Assembly: GCA_036752345.1 (NCBI GenBank)
Contig: DAIOSV010000001.1
Span: forward strand, 62,001 to 126,000
DNA: 64,000 nt
Direction: 5' to 3'
Source: UBA1715 sp036752345
GTDB taxonomy: Bacteria > Bacteroidota > Bacteroidia > Bacteroidales > UBA1715
How positions within the stretch are numbered: the first letter of the stretch is position 1; each line of letters opens with the position of its first letter. Shown here in pieces: positions 50,716 through 59,053 of this stretch. The position numbers were made by a program, and so were the translations under genes. The notes under the pieces are model-generated. The model did no database searches and was not told the DNA's origin. It worked only from the letters and a program-made list of their open reading frames with translations.

Positions 50716-50730
50716 ATCTTAAATTTTTTG

Positions 50731-50738
50731 CAAAGATA
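50731..50738 (-). promoter_or_regulatory. -7 box for der
   Basis: TATCTTTG on the minus strand, 15 bp before ATG 50715. Confidence 0.55.
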
Positions 50739-50813
50739 GTCAAAAAAGCTTCTGTTTTACTCGCAAGATTTGTGCAAATCTTTGTTAAACACATCAATAG
50801 ATTAAATTTTTTC

Positions 50814-50821
50814 TATCTTTG
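50814..50821 (+). promoter_or_regulatory. -7 box for the rluB-like gene
   Basis: TATCTTTG, 22 bp before ATG 50844, divergent from the der promoter 75 bp away. Confidence 0.55.
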
Positions 50822-50843
50822 CGTTCTAAATTTTTGAAGTTGA

Positions 50844-52522
50844 ATGGAAAATAATGACAAACAGTATGACTCACGCGGCTCTAAGCCGTGGGGAGATAGA
50901 GATGGCGAATCTCGCGGACGCGACAGATTTTCTCGTGAACGTTCGTATGGACGGAAACCTTTTAACCGTGATGGCGAAGGACGTAGTAGAAGTTACTCAA
51001 ATAATTCATATAAAAAATATAATAACGAGGGGGGAAATTCAGAACAAGAAGGAACACCTCGTGCTTTTGGAGAAGACAGACCACGTCGTTTCAACGCAGA
51101 AGGAACAGAACACCGCTCATTCCGTAAATTTGATGACAAAGGCGGTGGACGTGAATTTAAACCACATCGCAACTTTGGCGATGGAGATCGCCCACACCGT
51201 GGTTTTGAAGACAGAAATAATTTTTCGTCTTTCAAAAAAGACAACGAAGGAGGACAAGAAGGACAATCTGAAAATCGTGAATTCAGACCACATCGCAGAT
51301 TTGATGAAAACCGCGAAGGTCGCGATTTTAAACCACGTCGTCCGTTTAATTCCGAAAATGGAGAACGTCGTTCATTCAATAGAGATGGAGAACATCGCTC
51401 GTTNNNNNNNNNNNNNNNNNNNNNNNNNNNNNNNNNNNNNNNNNNNNNNNNNNNNNNNNNNNNNNNNNNNNNNNNNNNNNNNNNNNNNNNNNNNNNNNNN
51501 NNNATGGTGAACGTAGATCATTTCATCGAGACAACGGCGAACGTCGTTCGTTCGGTCGCGACAATGATAGATTTGGTGGTCGCAGAGATTTTCGTCCGTC
51601 AAGATTTGGCGATTCTAAACCACGCACTAAAACCTACGAAAATCCTACCGATTTTGTAAGTATAGACAAAAATTTGTTGAGCAGAAACTTTGATGATGAA
51701 TGGTCGGATAATGAAGTTATTACTGACTACGAAATGCCTCAAGAAGAGGAAGAAGAAATCAAACAACCGGCTACAGAGGCTGAAGGATATCGCATCAACC
51801 GTTTTATTTCGGGTGCAGGTGTTTGTTCTCGCCGTGCTGCTGACGATTTCATAGCAAGTGGAAGAATTACACTCAACGGAAATGTTGTTACCGATTATTC
51901 AACTAAAGTGTTCCCTGGTGACGAAGTTTGCCTTGATGGTAAAAAATTGACCTCACAAAAATTAGTGTACATCGTTTTTAACAAACCTAAAGATTGCATT
52001 TGCACTAAGTCAGACGAACTTGGTCGTCGTACTATTTTCGATTATATAAAATCAGATGTAGAGGTGAAGAATGTGGGTCGTTTGGATAGAGATACAACCG
52101 GTGTGATGTTGCTTACCAACGATGGCGATTTGATTGAACGCTTGACACATCCTCGTTACAACAAGATGAAAATCTATCATGTGTTCCTAAATAAGAATCT
52201 CTCTCCTGAAGATTTAGAAGCAATCAGAGCCGGAGTAGATTTGGATGCGGTAATGAGTGAAGATGGTACCGAACAAAAAGGCGGGCATATTGATGTGGAT
52301 GATTTACAATATGTTGATGGCGAGAAAAATCAAGTTGGTATTCAAATCCATTCAGGATTGTACCACGTTGTTCGTCGTATTTTCGAGAAATACGGATATA
52401 CGGTAGAAAAACTTGATCGTGTGTATTTCTCAGGCTTAACAAAGAGAGACTTGCCACGCGGACGTTGGCGTTATCTTTCACAGAAAGAAGTAGCAATATT
52501 AAAAAGAGGAGCATTCGCATAA
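50844..52522 (+). CDS. RluB/RsuA-family pseudouridine synthase with long Arg/Gly-rich N-terminus (interrupted by assembly gap)
   Basis: One gene split by 100 N at 51404-51503. Before the gap about 187 codons encode a disordered region rich in Arg, Gly, Asp, Asn and Phe with repeats such as FKPHRNFGDGDRPHRGFED and GERRSFNRDG. After the gap the same composition resumes (GERRSFHRDNGERRSFGRDN) in a different frame, as expected when the gap size is arbitrary. Then come an S4 domain (RINRFISGAGVCSRRAADDF) and the synthase domain with catalytic Asp in NVGRLDRDTTGVMLLTNDGD and HPRYNKMKIYHV. It modifies 23S/16S rRNA uridine; the basic N-terminus probably binds RNA. Stop TAA overlaps the era ATG. Confidence 0.85.
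51404..51503. other. Assembly gap (100 N)
   Basis: Exactly 100 N inside the low-complexity Arg/Gly repeat. Codons start at positions divisible by 3 before the gap and at positions with remainder 2 after it, so the true gap length should leave remainder 2 on division by 3, which 100 does not. Confidence 0.95.
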
Positions 52523-53298
52523 TGGCATTTAAATCAGGTTTTGTAAATATTATCGGAAATCCGAATGTAGGCAAGTCCACGCTGATGAACGAACTTGTTG
52601 GCGAACGCTTGTCTATTGTTACGGAGAAATCACAAACAACGCGTCATAGAATTTTGGGAATTGTAAATGGTGATGATTATCAGATTGCATTTAGCGATAC
52701 TCCGGGCGTTTTGAAGCCGGCCTACAAGTTGCAAGAATCCATGTTGAAGTTCTCTGAATCTGCATTGGTTGACGCTGATGTGATTTTATATATAACCGAT
52801 ACAGAAGAAACTGCCGAGAAAAATGCCGATTTTCTTGCCAAAGTTCAAAAGATGGAAAATACGCCTATTTTGTTGGTAATAAACAAAATAGATTTAATCA
52901 ATCAAGAACAGTTGGTAGGAATGGTAGAACGTTGGGAAGGTTTGTTTCCTAAGGCTGAAATCGTTCCGTGTTCGGCATTGAATAAATTCAATGTTGACTA
53001 TATCATGAAACGCATAGTGGCTCTTTTGCCTGAAGGTGAGCCATATTTCGATCAAGATGCCTTGACCGACAAACCAATGCGTTTTTTTGTTTCGGAAATT
53101 ATTCGTGAAAAAATCTTAAAACTCTANNNNNNNNNNNNNNNNNNNNNNNNNNNNNNNNNNNNNNNNNNNNNNNNNNNNNNNNNNNNNNNNNNNNNNNNNN
53201 NNNNNNNNNNNNNNNNNNNNNNNNNNGAGAAGGAGTGGCGCGATAACGAAAAAGATCTTCGACAATTTGGATATCTATTTCCTGACGACGAGAAATAG
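52522..53298 (+). CDS. era: GTPase Era (KH domain mostly lost in an assembly gap)
   Basis: Era helps mature the 30S subunit and binds the 3' end of 16S rRNA. The G domain is complete: NIIGNPNVGKSTLMNEL, FSDTPGVLKPAYKLQ, LVINKIDLI and the region up to FFVSEIIREKILKL (residue about 201). Then 100 N (53127-53226) replace most of the KH domain, and the last 23 residues (EKEWRDNEKDLRQFGY...) match the family's C-terminus. Era is normally about 290-300 residues, so about 70-80 residues are missing and the N run is too short. Start ATG 52522 overlaps the previous stop. An upstream in-frame ATG is inside the rluB-like gene. Confidence 0.92.
   Translation: MAFKSGFVNIIGNPNVGKSTLMNELVGERLSIVTEKSQTTRHRILGIVNGDDYQIAFSDTPGVLKPAYKLQESMLKFSESALVDADVILYITDTEETAEKNADFLAKVQKMENTPILLVINKIDLINQEQLVGMVERWEGLFPKAEIVPCSALNKFNVDYIMKRIVALLPEGEPYFDQDALTDKPMRFFVSEIIREKILKLXXXXXXXXXXXXXXXXXXXXXXXXXXXXXXXXXXEKEWRDNEKDLRQFGYLFPDDEK
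53127..53226. other. Assembly gap (100 N) in era
   Basis: Exactly 100 N. Flanks are in the same frame, so the real length leaves remainder 1 on division by 3. The family length suggests roughly 220-240 missing bases. Confidence 0.95.
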
Positions 53299-53307
53299 TC
53301 TTACAAT

Positions 53308-53340
53308 AAAAAATGCAAACCGTTTGGGTTTGCATTTTTT
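53308..53340. terminator. Bidirectional terminator between era and the DUF2795 gene
   Basis: AAAAAATGCAAACC and GGTTTGCATTTTTT form a 14-bp perfect stem with loop GTTTG. A- and T-runs on both sides allow use by both convergent units. Confidence 0.88.
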
Positions 53341-53356
53341 GTTTCGGGTTTATTGA

Positions 53357-53578
53357 TTAATACTCATCTTCGTTGAAGAAAAAGTCATCTTTGCTCGGAT
53401 AGTCCGGCCAAATCTCTTCAATACTTTCATACATTTCGCCTTCGTCTTCTATCTCGTTTAGATTTTCAACAACTTCTTGTGGTGCGCCAGAACGTATAGC
53501 ATAGTCAATCAGTTCTTCTTTGGTTGCTGGCCATGGTGCATCTTCCAACTTTGAGGCTAATTCTAATGTCCAATACAT
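53357..53578 (-). CDS. Small acidic DUF2795 protein
   Basis: A 73-residue cytosolic acidic protein with the DUF2795 form: MYWTLELASKLEDAPWPATK, ELIDYAIRSGAPQEVVENL and the tail SIEEIWPDYPSKDDFFF. It is very strongly conserved in Bacteroidota as I recall it, but its function is unknown. The tryptophan-bearing helices and acidic tail suggest a protein-binding role. It may share a transcript with the upstream cobalamin adenosyltransferase, 64 bp away. Confidence 0.85.
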   Translation of the reverse strand: MYWTLELASKLEDAPWPATKEELIDYAIRSGAPQEVVENLNEIEDEGEMYESIEEIWPDYPSKDDFFFNEDEY

Positions 53579-53642
53579 ATTTTCAAATTTTAGTAATTGA
53601 TTCCAATGTTATTTTTTGCGAATAAAACAATTTTTATAGAAT

Positions 53643-54194
53643 TTACAAAGAAGGATTCCACGTTATTTCACTTTTGTTGAAATCTTTTAGCGCTTTCCTT
53701 GCTAGTACAAACAGATAGTCGGATAGGCGGTTAAGGTATATTGTTGATAAGTTATTTACCATAACGTTTTGTGCGAGTCTTACAGCATCTCTTTCGGCAC
53801 GTCTGCAAACGGTTCTAGCTATGTGGCATAGCGATGAAACGTAGTTTCCTGTTGGCAAAATGAAGCCTTTGATAGGAGGTAATTCTTCCGAAATTTCATC
53901 AATCCAATGTTCTAAGTCGGCAATATCCGATTCGTGTATGTGCGGAATTTCCTTTTCACTTTTCTTGTCATCGGCAAATTCGCAACTAAGGACAAACAAT
54001 TTGTTTTGTATCGTAAGGAGGTTGTCCTTGATGCTATTTGTTCGATTCGGAAATACGTCACGAATCAAGCCAAGGTACGAATTGAGTTCGTCAATGGTGC
54101 CATAACATTCCAAACGATCGTCGCATTTTAAAACGCGTGTGCCGCCAATCAGAGACGTTGTTCCCTTATCTCCAGTTTTTGTATATATTTTCAT
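53643..54194 (-). CDS. PduO-type cob(I)alamin adenosyltransferase
   Basis: A 183-residue enzyme that transfers the adenosyl group of ATP to cob(I)alamin, forming coenzyme B12. Marks are the N-terminal ATP motif KIYTKTGDKGTTSLIGG, YGTIDELNSYLGLIRD and the C-terminal CHIARTVCRRAERDAV with Arg and Glu of the active site. Standard length for the trimeric PduO type. Coenzyme B12 is needed by methylmalonyl-CoA mutase, which fits the propionate-type carboxylase at 1.9-3.5 kb. Its ATG overlaps the stop of the GH29 gene, a coupling without obvious functional meaning. Confidence 0.92.
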   Translation of the reverse strand: MKIYTKTGDKGTTSLIGGTRVLKCDDRLECYGTIDELNSYLGLIRDVFPNRTNSIKDNLLTIQNKLFVLSCEFADDKKSEKEIPHIHESDIADLEHWIDEISEELPPIKGFILPTGNYVSSLCHIARTVCRRAERDAVRLAQNVMVNNLSTIYLNRLSDYLFVLARKALKDFNKSEITWNPSL

Positions 54195-55624
54195 TATTCC
54201 CGAATTATATCAATTAATTGAATTTTTATTGCAATTACACTCGAATACGTATATGCTTTATGGGGAAGAAAAATTCTTGCTACTTGTCCAACAATTTGAA
54301 CTTTTAACCGCTTCTCTTTTTGAGATAGCTCAACGGCAGTTATTGTCTCTCCTTTATTTGATTGTATTACGTTTTTCTTGCATTTTTTCAGGGAAATTCC
54401 CAATTCATTCAGCGGTACGTCAATATATTGAATCTTTTCCGGATGAAGAATGTGGCAATAAATGTTGTTCTCCTTTTGTGTGTAATATCCCCAACTTGGC
54501 TCAGAGAAAGGACTGCGCGTTGCTCCATAAATAGATTCTCCGTATATGTCCATCCATTTGCCAATTTCAGTAAGGTTGTATATGTCGTGTTCGGTAAGGC
54601 TGCCATCTCCTTTGGGACCAATATTGAGCAGATAGTTACCGTCGCGACTAACCACGGCTTCAAGTTCGTGTATTAGTGTGTCAGGCGATTTGTAGTTGTT
54701 TACTTTTGAAGAATCAAATCCCCAGGCGCCGTTCATAGTTTGGCAGGTTTCCCACGGGCGAGGAAGTGGTTTGCTTGGAATTTTTTCTTCGGGGCACATA
54801 AAGTCTCCCAAACCCAGATTGCGCTTGATTCTTTCGTTTACAATAATGGTAGAATCGAGTGATAAAATATAGCTATGCAAATTAATTGCATCTTTTTTTG
54901 TCCACCAGGAAAAAACGTCGGCGGTGTCTTTGTTTTCGCACCAGTCGCCATCAAACCAAAGCACGCGAGGATGGTATCGTTCTATCAATTCCTTGAGTTG
55001 TGCTTTTTCGGCTTCTATGAGTGGCGCTTTTTCGTCCATAGAATAGAGTTGTGACCAATAATCTTTGTGGAATTGCGAATGGTGGTTCCAGTCGAGAATG
55101 GAGTAGTACAAGCCGAACGCAATACCTTGTCGGTCGCACTCGGTTTTTAGTTCCATAAGTAGGTCGCGTTTAAAATTTGTGTAATGGTACAAATCGAATA
55201 CTTTACTGCCGGTATAGTCTTTGAAATCGCTTACGGCAGTATTCCACATGCTAAATCCTTCATGATGTTTTGCAGTAATAATAATGTATTTCATGCCGGC
55301 TCGTTTGGCAAGTGAAACAATTTGTTCGGCGTTGAAATTCTCAGGATTGAAATGTTGCGTGATTTTGTTTTGATAATCTTCTTTTGTCCAATTTTCCACA
55401 AACATGCACCATTCGCCGTGACCGTAATATGAATACGATCCAAAGTGAATAAACATACCAAAACGGTCGTTGTACCACCATTCCATTTTTGTCGGAATAG
55501 TGTATTGAGTCTTGCTTTCTAACGATTCATAGTTTTGTTTATCGAACTGATCTAAAATCTCTTGTGAGAATAATTGCAAACTTATTGCACTAAGGAAAAT
55601 AACGAAGAGTAAACATTTTTTCAT
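54194..55624 (-). CDS. GH29 alpha-L-fucosidase
   Basis: A 476-residue secreted glycosidase removing alpha-linked L-fucose from glycans. The signal peptide is KKCLLFVIFLSAISLQLFSQ. The family start region is MEWWYNDRFGMFIHFGSYSYYG, then AKRAGMKYIIITAKHHEGF, YYSILDWNHHSQF, and the nucleophile Asp in HPRVLWFDGDWCEN. The segment SRDGNYLLNIGPKGDGSL is the usual end of the catalytic barrel, followed by a short beta-sandwich. Host mucin or plant xyloglucan are possible sources. It has no visible SusC/D partner nearby, so it is not part of a classical polysaccharide utilisation locus here. Confidence 0.92.
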   Translation of the reverse strand: MKKCLLFVIFLSAISLQLFSQEILDQFDKQNYESLESKTQYTIPTKMEWWYNDRFGMFIHFGSYSYYGHGEWCMFVENWTKEDYQNKITQHFNPENFNAEQIVSLAKRAGMKYIIITAKHHEGFSMWNTAVSDFKDYTGSKVFDLYHYTNFKRDLLMELKTECDRQGIAFGLYYSILDWNHHSQFHKDYWSQLYSMDEKAPLIEAEKAQLKELIERYHPRVLWFDGDWCENKDTADVFSWWTKKDAINLHSYILSLDSTIIVNERIKRNLGLGDFMCPEEKIPSKPLPRPWETCQTMNGAWGFDSSKVNNYKSPDTLIHELEAVVSRDGNYLLNIGPKGDGSLTEHDIYNLTEIGKWMDIYGESIYGATRSPFSEPSWGYYTQKENNIYCHILHPEKIQYIDVPLNELGISLKKCKKNVIQSNKGETITAVELSQKEKRLKVQIVGQVARIFLPHKAYTYSSVIAIKIQLIDIIRE

Positions 55625-55752
55625 ATGAATGAAATTTATTGTAAAGGTATGATTATTTATAAATGTATGAAAGAGCAGGAAGTGCCAAAAACAGAAATGT
55701 GCTACTTTGGTCGAAATGCCGTGATTTGAATTTTTGATTACAGTGAAATTAT

Positions 55753-55782
55753 TTTGTGCATTCTTTTAAATTTATACCTTTG
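55753..55782 (+). promoter_or_regulatory. Promoter of pyrD
   Basis: TTTG (55753-55756), 18-bp spacer, TACCTTTG (55775-55782): both elements present, 22 bp before ATG 55805. The in-frame extension from 55754 lies within this promoter and is rejected. Confidence 0.75.
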
Positions 55783-55804
55783 CGTAGAATCATTACATAA
55801 AGAC

Positions 55805-56854
55805 ATGTCATTTTATTCGTCGGTAGTTAGTCGAATTTTATTTCTTTTTGATCCGGAAAAAATACACAATTTTACTATCAATTGGCTTTCCTTTTTTGGA
55901 AGAGTTCCGGGAGTACAATCATATTTGTCATGGCACTTCAAAATCAAACCCGATGCGGCTTTGGAACGAGAAGTGTTTGGTATAAAATTTCCTCATCCGG
56001 TTGGTTTGGCTGCCGGTTTGGATAAAAATGCACGTGCATTTGATGCCTTAGGTGCTATGGGTTTTGCCTTTGTTGAAGTAGGAACCGTCACACCTCGTCC
56101 GCAGCCGGGAAATCCACTGCCACGTTTGTTCCGTCTCAAACAAGATAAAGCAATTATAAACCGTATGGGTTTCAACAACGATGGAGTTGAAACTATGGTG
56201 AAAAACCTTAAAAAACGCCGTACTAAAGTTATAATTGGCGGAAATATTGGCAAAAACAAGGTTACGCCAAACGAAGATGCAATTCGTGATTATGTGCTTG
56301 GGTTTAATACATTATATGCTTATGTAGATTATTTTACCGTAAACGTAAGTTCTCCCAATACACCTAATTTGCGTGCATTGCAAGACAAAGAGCCCTTGAC
56401 CGAATTGTTGCAGGCTTTGACTGCTGCAAATATGCAAAAACCGAAACAGAAGCCAATTTTGCTTAAAATTGCTCCCGATTTGACACATGAACAGTTAGAT
56501 GATATAGTGGAAATAGTTGAAAAAACTGGAATTGCGGGAATCGTTGCTACGAACACTACAATTACACGAGATAATTTAACGTATTCAAAAGAATTCATTG
56601 AAAACATAGGAAATGGCGGTTTAAGCGGTGCTCCTGAAACTAAAATGTCAACCGAAGTAATTCGTTATGTACATGAGAAATCAAAAGGTGCTTTCCCAAT
56701 TATTGGAGTGGGAGGTATTATGACACCCGAAGATGCGTACGAAAAATTGCAAGCAGGGGCAAGTTTAGTGCAGATATATACTGGTTTTATCTACGAAGGA
56801 CCGGCTTTGATTAAGAATATTTGTAATTTTTTGGTAGAAAAAAGCAAAAAGTAG
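55805..56854 (+). CDS. pyrD: Quinone-dependent dihydroorotate dehydrogenase (class 2)
   Basis: A 349-residue FMN enzyme oxidising dihydroorotate to orotate in pyrimidine synthesis and passing electrons to the quinone pool. The class 2 N-terminal helical extension (about 1-45, SVVSRILFLFDPEKIHNFT) docks on the membrane. FMN/substrate marks are GLAAGLDKNARAFDALGAMG, VEVGTVTPRPQPGNP, the catalytic Ser segment NVSSPNTPNLRAL, and the C-terminal IGVGGIMTPEDAYEKLQAGA. The start follows the promoter. Class 2 implies that this organism has respiratory (mena)quinone. Confidence 0.95.
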   Translation: MSFYSSVVSRILFLFDPEKIHNFTINWLSFFGRVPGVQSYLSWHFKIKPDAALEREVFGIKFPHPVGLAAGLDKNARAFDALGAMGFAFVEVGTVTPRPQPGNPLPRLFRLKQDKAIINRMGFNNDGVETMVKNLKKRRTKVIIGGNIGKNKVTPNEDAIRDYVLGFNTLYAYVDYFTVNVSSPNTPNLRALQDKEPLTELLQALTAANMQKPKQKPILLKIAPDLTHEQLDDIVEIVEKTGIAGIVATNTTITRDNLTYSKEFIENIGNGGLSGAPETKMSTEVIRYVHEKSKGAFPIIGVGGIMTPEDAYEKLQAGASLVQIYTGFIYEGPALIKNICNFLVEKSKK

Positions 56855-56950
56855 AAAAATTATTTCCTTGAAAATTAGGCTGTTGCTGAAAAAGAACGAA
56901 AAAATCTCTAAAAAAATGCGTGCAAGTCTATGTAGGTTTAAAAAAAATGG

Positions 56951-56958
56951 TACATTTG
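56951..56958 (+). promoter_or_regulatory. -7 box for tRNA-Gly/tRNA-Leu
   Basis: TACATTTG, 10 bp upstream of the tRNA-Gly 5' end. Confidence 0.6.
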
Positions 56959-56968
56959 CAACGCAATC

Positions 56969-57041
<73 letters not shown>

Positions 57042-57052
57042 CAAATGAATTC

Positions 57053-57137
57053 GCCTGGATGGTGGAATTGGTAGACACGCAGGACTTAAAATCCTGTGGA
57101 CATTGCGTCCGTGCGGGTTCAATTCCCGCTCTAGGTA
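57053..57137 (+). tRNA. tRNA-Leu (anticodon TAA)
   Basis: An 85-nt class II tRNA: acceptor GCCTGGA/TCTAGGT, D-arm with TTGG, anticodon stem CAGGA/TCCTG with loop CTTAAAA (anticodon TAA), long variable arm TGGACATTGCGTCC, T-stem GCGGG/CCCGC with loop TTCAATT. Lies 11 bp after tRNA-Gly, in one transcript. Confidence 0.95.
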
Positions 57138-57147
57138 CAAAAAATAT

Positions 57148-57171
57148 AGGACTTTAATAGTCCTTTTTTTT
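57148..57171 (+). terminator. Terminator of the tRNA-Gly/tRNA-Leu unit
   Basis: AGGACT/AGTCCT 6-bp stem with loop TTAAT, followed by eight T. Confidence 0.82.
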
Positions 57172-57196
57172 TGTTTTAAAGTTCCTGATACACATT

Positions 57197-58279
57197 ATGC
57201 AAGCAGAAATACTCTCAATATTGAAGAATTCTTTGTCAATCACGTTTTTCGTGTTGGCAATGATGTTGGTAATTGAATATATCAACGTAAAGACGGAAGG
57301 TACATTTTGTAAACGTATTCAACAACGTGGCTGGAAACAAATAATTATTGGTGTCTTATTTGGTATTTTACCTGGTTGTCTAGGTACATACACCGTTGTT
57401 ACCTTGTTTTCTCACAATCTTGTTACACTAGGAGCGTTGTTTGCAACATTCGTTTCTACGATAGGCGATGAGGCCTTTTTCTTGTTTTCTCTTGATCCCA
57501 AAACCGCATTCCTTATTACAGGTGTCTTAGTTGTGATAGCAGTAATTGGAGGGGTTATTATTGATTTGGTGTACAAACATCCTATACAAGATTGTTCTGA
57601 AGCTCATTTTGAGATACATGAACATGAAGATGCACCGCAGGAAGTGCAAAAAACGAGTGTGTTGGAAAATTTGCGTCATCCATCATTTCATCGTGCGTTG
57701 TTGCTCTTTGGAATACTATTAATTTTTGTTCTTTCCTTGTTGGGCGAAATTGGTCATAGTCATGATATTATGCCTGCTTTGGGATTGAATGTAGCTCACG
57801 AACACCACGAAGAACATTTGGATTGGTTTTCAATTACCTATATCGTTATTTCATTTGTAACCGCAATTATTGTGAGTGTTGTGTCAGAACATTTTTTGGA
57901 AACACATTTTTGGAATCACGTTATCAAAAAACACTTTCTCAAAATTTTTGGTTGGACAACGTGTCTTGTTGCTATTGTTCATGGAATAGATTCGTGGGTA
58001 ATAGTGCAAGATTTTATGAGCGAATATCAGTGGCATATCCTAATAGCTGCGGTGCTTGTTGGCTTAATACCAGAATCAGGGCCACATATTATCTTTATTT
58101 CGCTCTATTTGTCGGGCAGTATCCCTTTCAGTATTTTGTTAGCAAATTCAATAGTTCAAGATGGGCATGGTGGTTTGCCACTATTTGCCGAATCTAAGAA
58201 AACATTTGTGTTTTTGAAAGGCGTAAAAGCTGTGATTGCCCTAATTATAGGATTTATAGGCTTGCAGTTCGGATTCTAA
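57197..58279 (+). CDS. Putative metal exporter (ArsP_2/putative manganese transporter family)
   Basis: A 360-residue inner-membrane protein with about eight to ten hydrophobic helices. It fits the family once called DUF2899 (PF11449): the first half has IIIGVLFGILPGCLGTYTVV and FVSTIGDEAFFLF, and the second half mirrors it with AAVLVGLIPESGPHIIFISLY and NSIVQDGHGGLPLFAES, an inverted repeat of the same fold. Two His/Glu-rich loops (HFEIHEHEDAPQ; AHEHHEEHLDW) could bind metal ions. The likely role is export of Mn2+ or another divalent metal. The gene stands alone after the tRNA terminator and converges on batE. Confidence 0.78.
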   Translation: MQAEILSILKNSLSITFFVLAMMLVIEYINVKTEGTFCKRIQQRGWKQIIIGVLFGILPGCLGTYTVVTLFSHNLVTLGALFATFVSTIGDEAFFLFSLDPKTAFLITGVLVVIAVIGGVIIDLVYKHPIQDCSEAHFEIHEHEDAPQEVQKTSVLENLRHPSFHRALLLFGILLIFVLSLLGEIGHSHDIMPALGLNVAHEHHEEHLDWFSITYIVISFVTAIIVSVVSEHFLETHFWNHVIKKHFLKIFGWTTCLVAIVHGIDSWVIVQDFMSEYQWHILIAAVLVGLIPESGPHIIFISLYLSGSIPFSILLANSIVQDGHGGLPLFAESKKTFVFLKGVKAVIALIIGFIGLQFGF

Positions 58280-58290
58280 AGAATGAAACA

Positions 58291-59052
58291 TTAGATTCTC
58301 TCAATATTTTGAGCTAAAATCCAACCTTCTTTGCCGTTGCCAAGTTGAACCTTGAGCCATCCAAACGCTTCATTTACAATCTTTACTTTGATGCCTCCGT
58401 GGATTGTAGCTAAATCTGTGGCAGTTATAATAGGTTCAGTTTTTATGCTTGTGGTTGGTTCTATTACTATGGCATATTCATGCGAAGTAAGTTCTGCATG
58501 GCGTGATTGTGCGCATGATACAGCTGTTGTTCCCAAAATAAAGCTGCAAATAATAGTGCTGAGAGCAATTCTTCGGTAAGAAAGTCTTTGTGCAAATAAG
58601 AAGATGCTGATTGCAACACAAAATAAGATTAAAAACATAATGCCAAGAATAGCCCATGTATCAACAGAAAACAAGCGATATAATGATTGAAACACGCGAG
58701 GTAAAAATCCCGGTGCTAAATGTTCGATATTGTCGGGTTGGTTGCTATATGCAAAATTCAAATTATGTTGAATGTCGCTATCGTTTGGGTCAAGCAGAGC
58801 AGCTTTTTCGTAGTTAAGGATTGCTTTGGGTAATTCGCCATTTTTGAAATATGCGTTTCCTAAATTGTAATACAAAAATGCTGATTTTTCGCCATTTCCC
58901 AAGATGTTCTCGTATGTGGTAATTGCTTTCTGGTAATCTTGGTTTTTGTACGCATTTTCTGCTTCCAAAGACACGTTGCTTGTTTCATTAGTTTGTGCAA
59001 ATATATTGCAATTAGCTAATATAGAGAGAAGTATGATTAAAATCCGTTTCAT
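58291..59052 (-). CDS. batE: BatE-like TPR protein with SH3 domain
   Basis: A 253-residue membrane protein, last gene of the Bat operon. ATG 59052 gives the signal MKRILIILLSILANCNIFAQ; the longer frame from 59073 would overlap batD. Two TPRs occupy about 30-100 (YQKAITTYENILGNGEKSAF, YFKNGELPKAILNYEKAALL). Two membrane helices follow (WAILGIMFLILFCVAISIFLF near 135; LSTIICSFILGTTAVS near 165). A C-terminal bacterial SH3 domain is at about 195-250 (GGIKVKIVNEAFGWLKVQLG). Bat proteins are linked to envelope stress and aerotolerance in Bacteroides, with mechanism unsettled. Confidence 0.88.
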   Translation of the reverse strand: MKRILIILLSILANCNIFAQTNETSNVSLEAENAYKNQDYQKAITTYENILGNGEKSAFLYYNLGNAYFKNGELPKAILNYEKAALLDPNDSDIQHNLNFAYSNQPDNIEHLAPGFLPRVFQSLYRLFSVDTWAILGIMFLILFCVAISIFLFAQRLSYRRIALSTIICSFILGTTAVSCAQSRHAELTSHEYAIVIEPTTSIKTEPIITATDLATIHGGIKVKIVNEAFGWLKVQLGNGKEGWILAQNIERI

Positions 59053-59053
59053 G

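Noticed and set aside
50854..51510. A 218-codon frame in another frame of the Arg-rich gene, and the apparent frame 50844-51659 that reads through the N run
   Set aside because: The first is a shadow caused by biased Arg/Gly/Asp codons. The second continues in the wrong frame after the gap; the real gene continues in the frame leading to the pseudouridine synthase.
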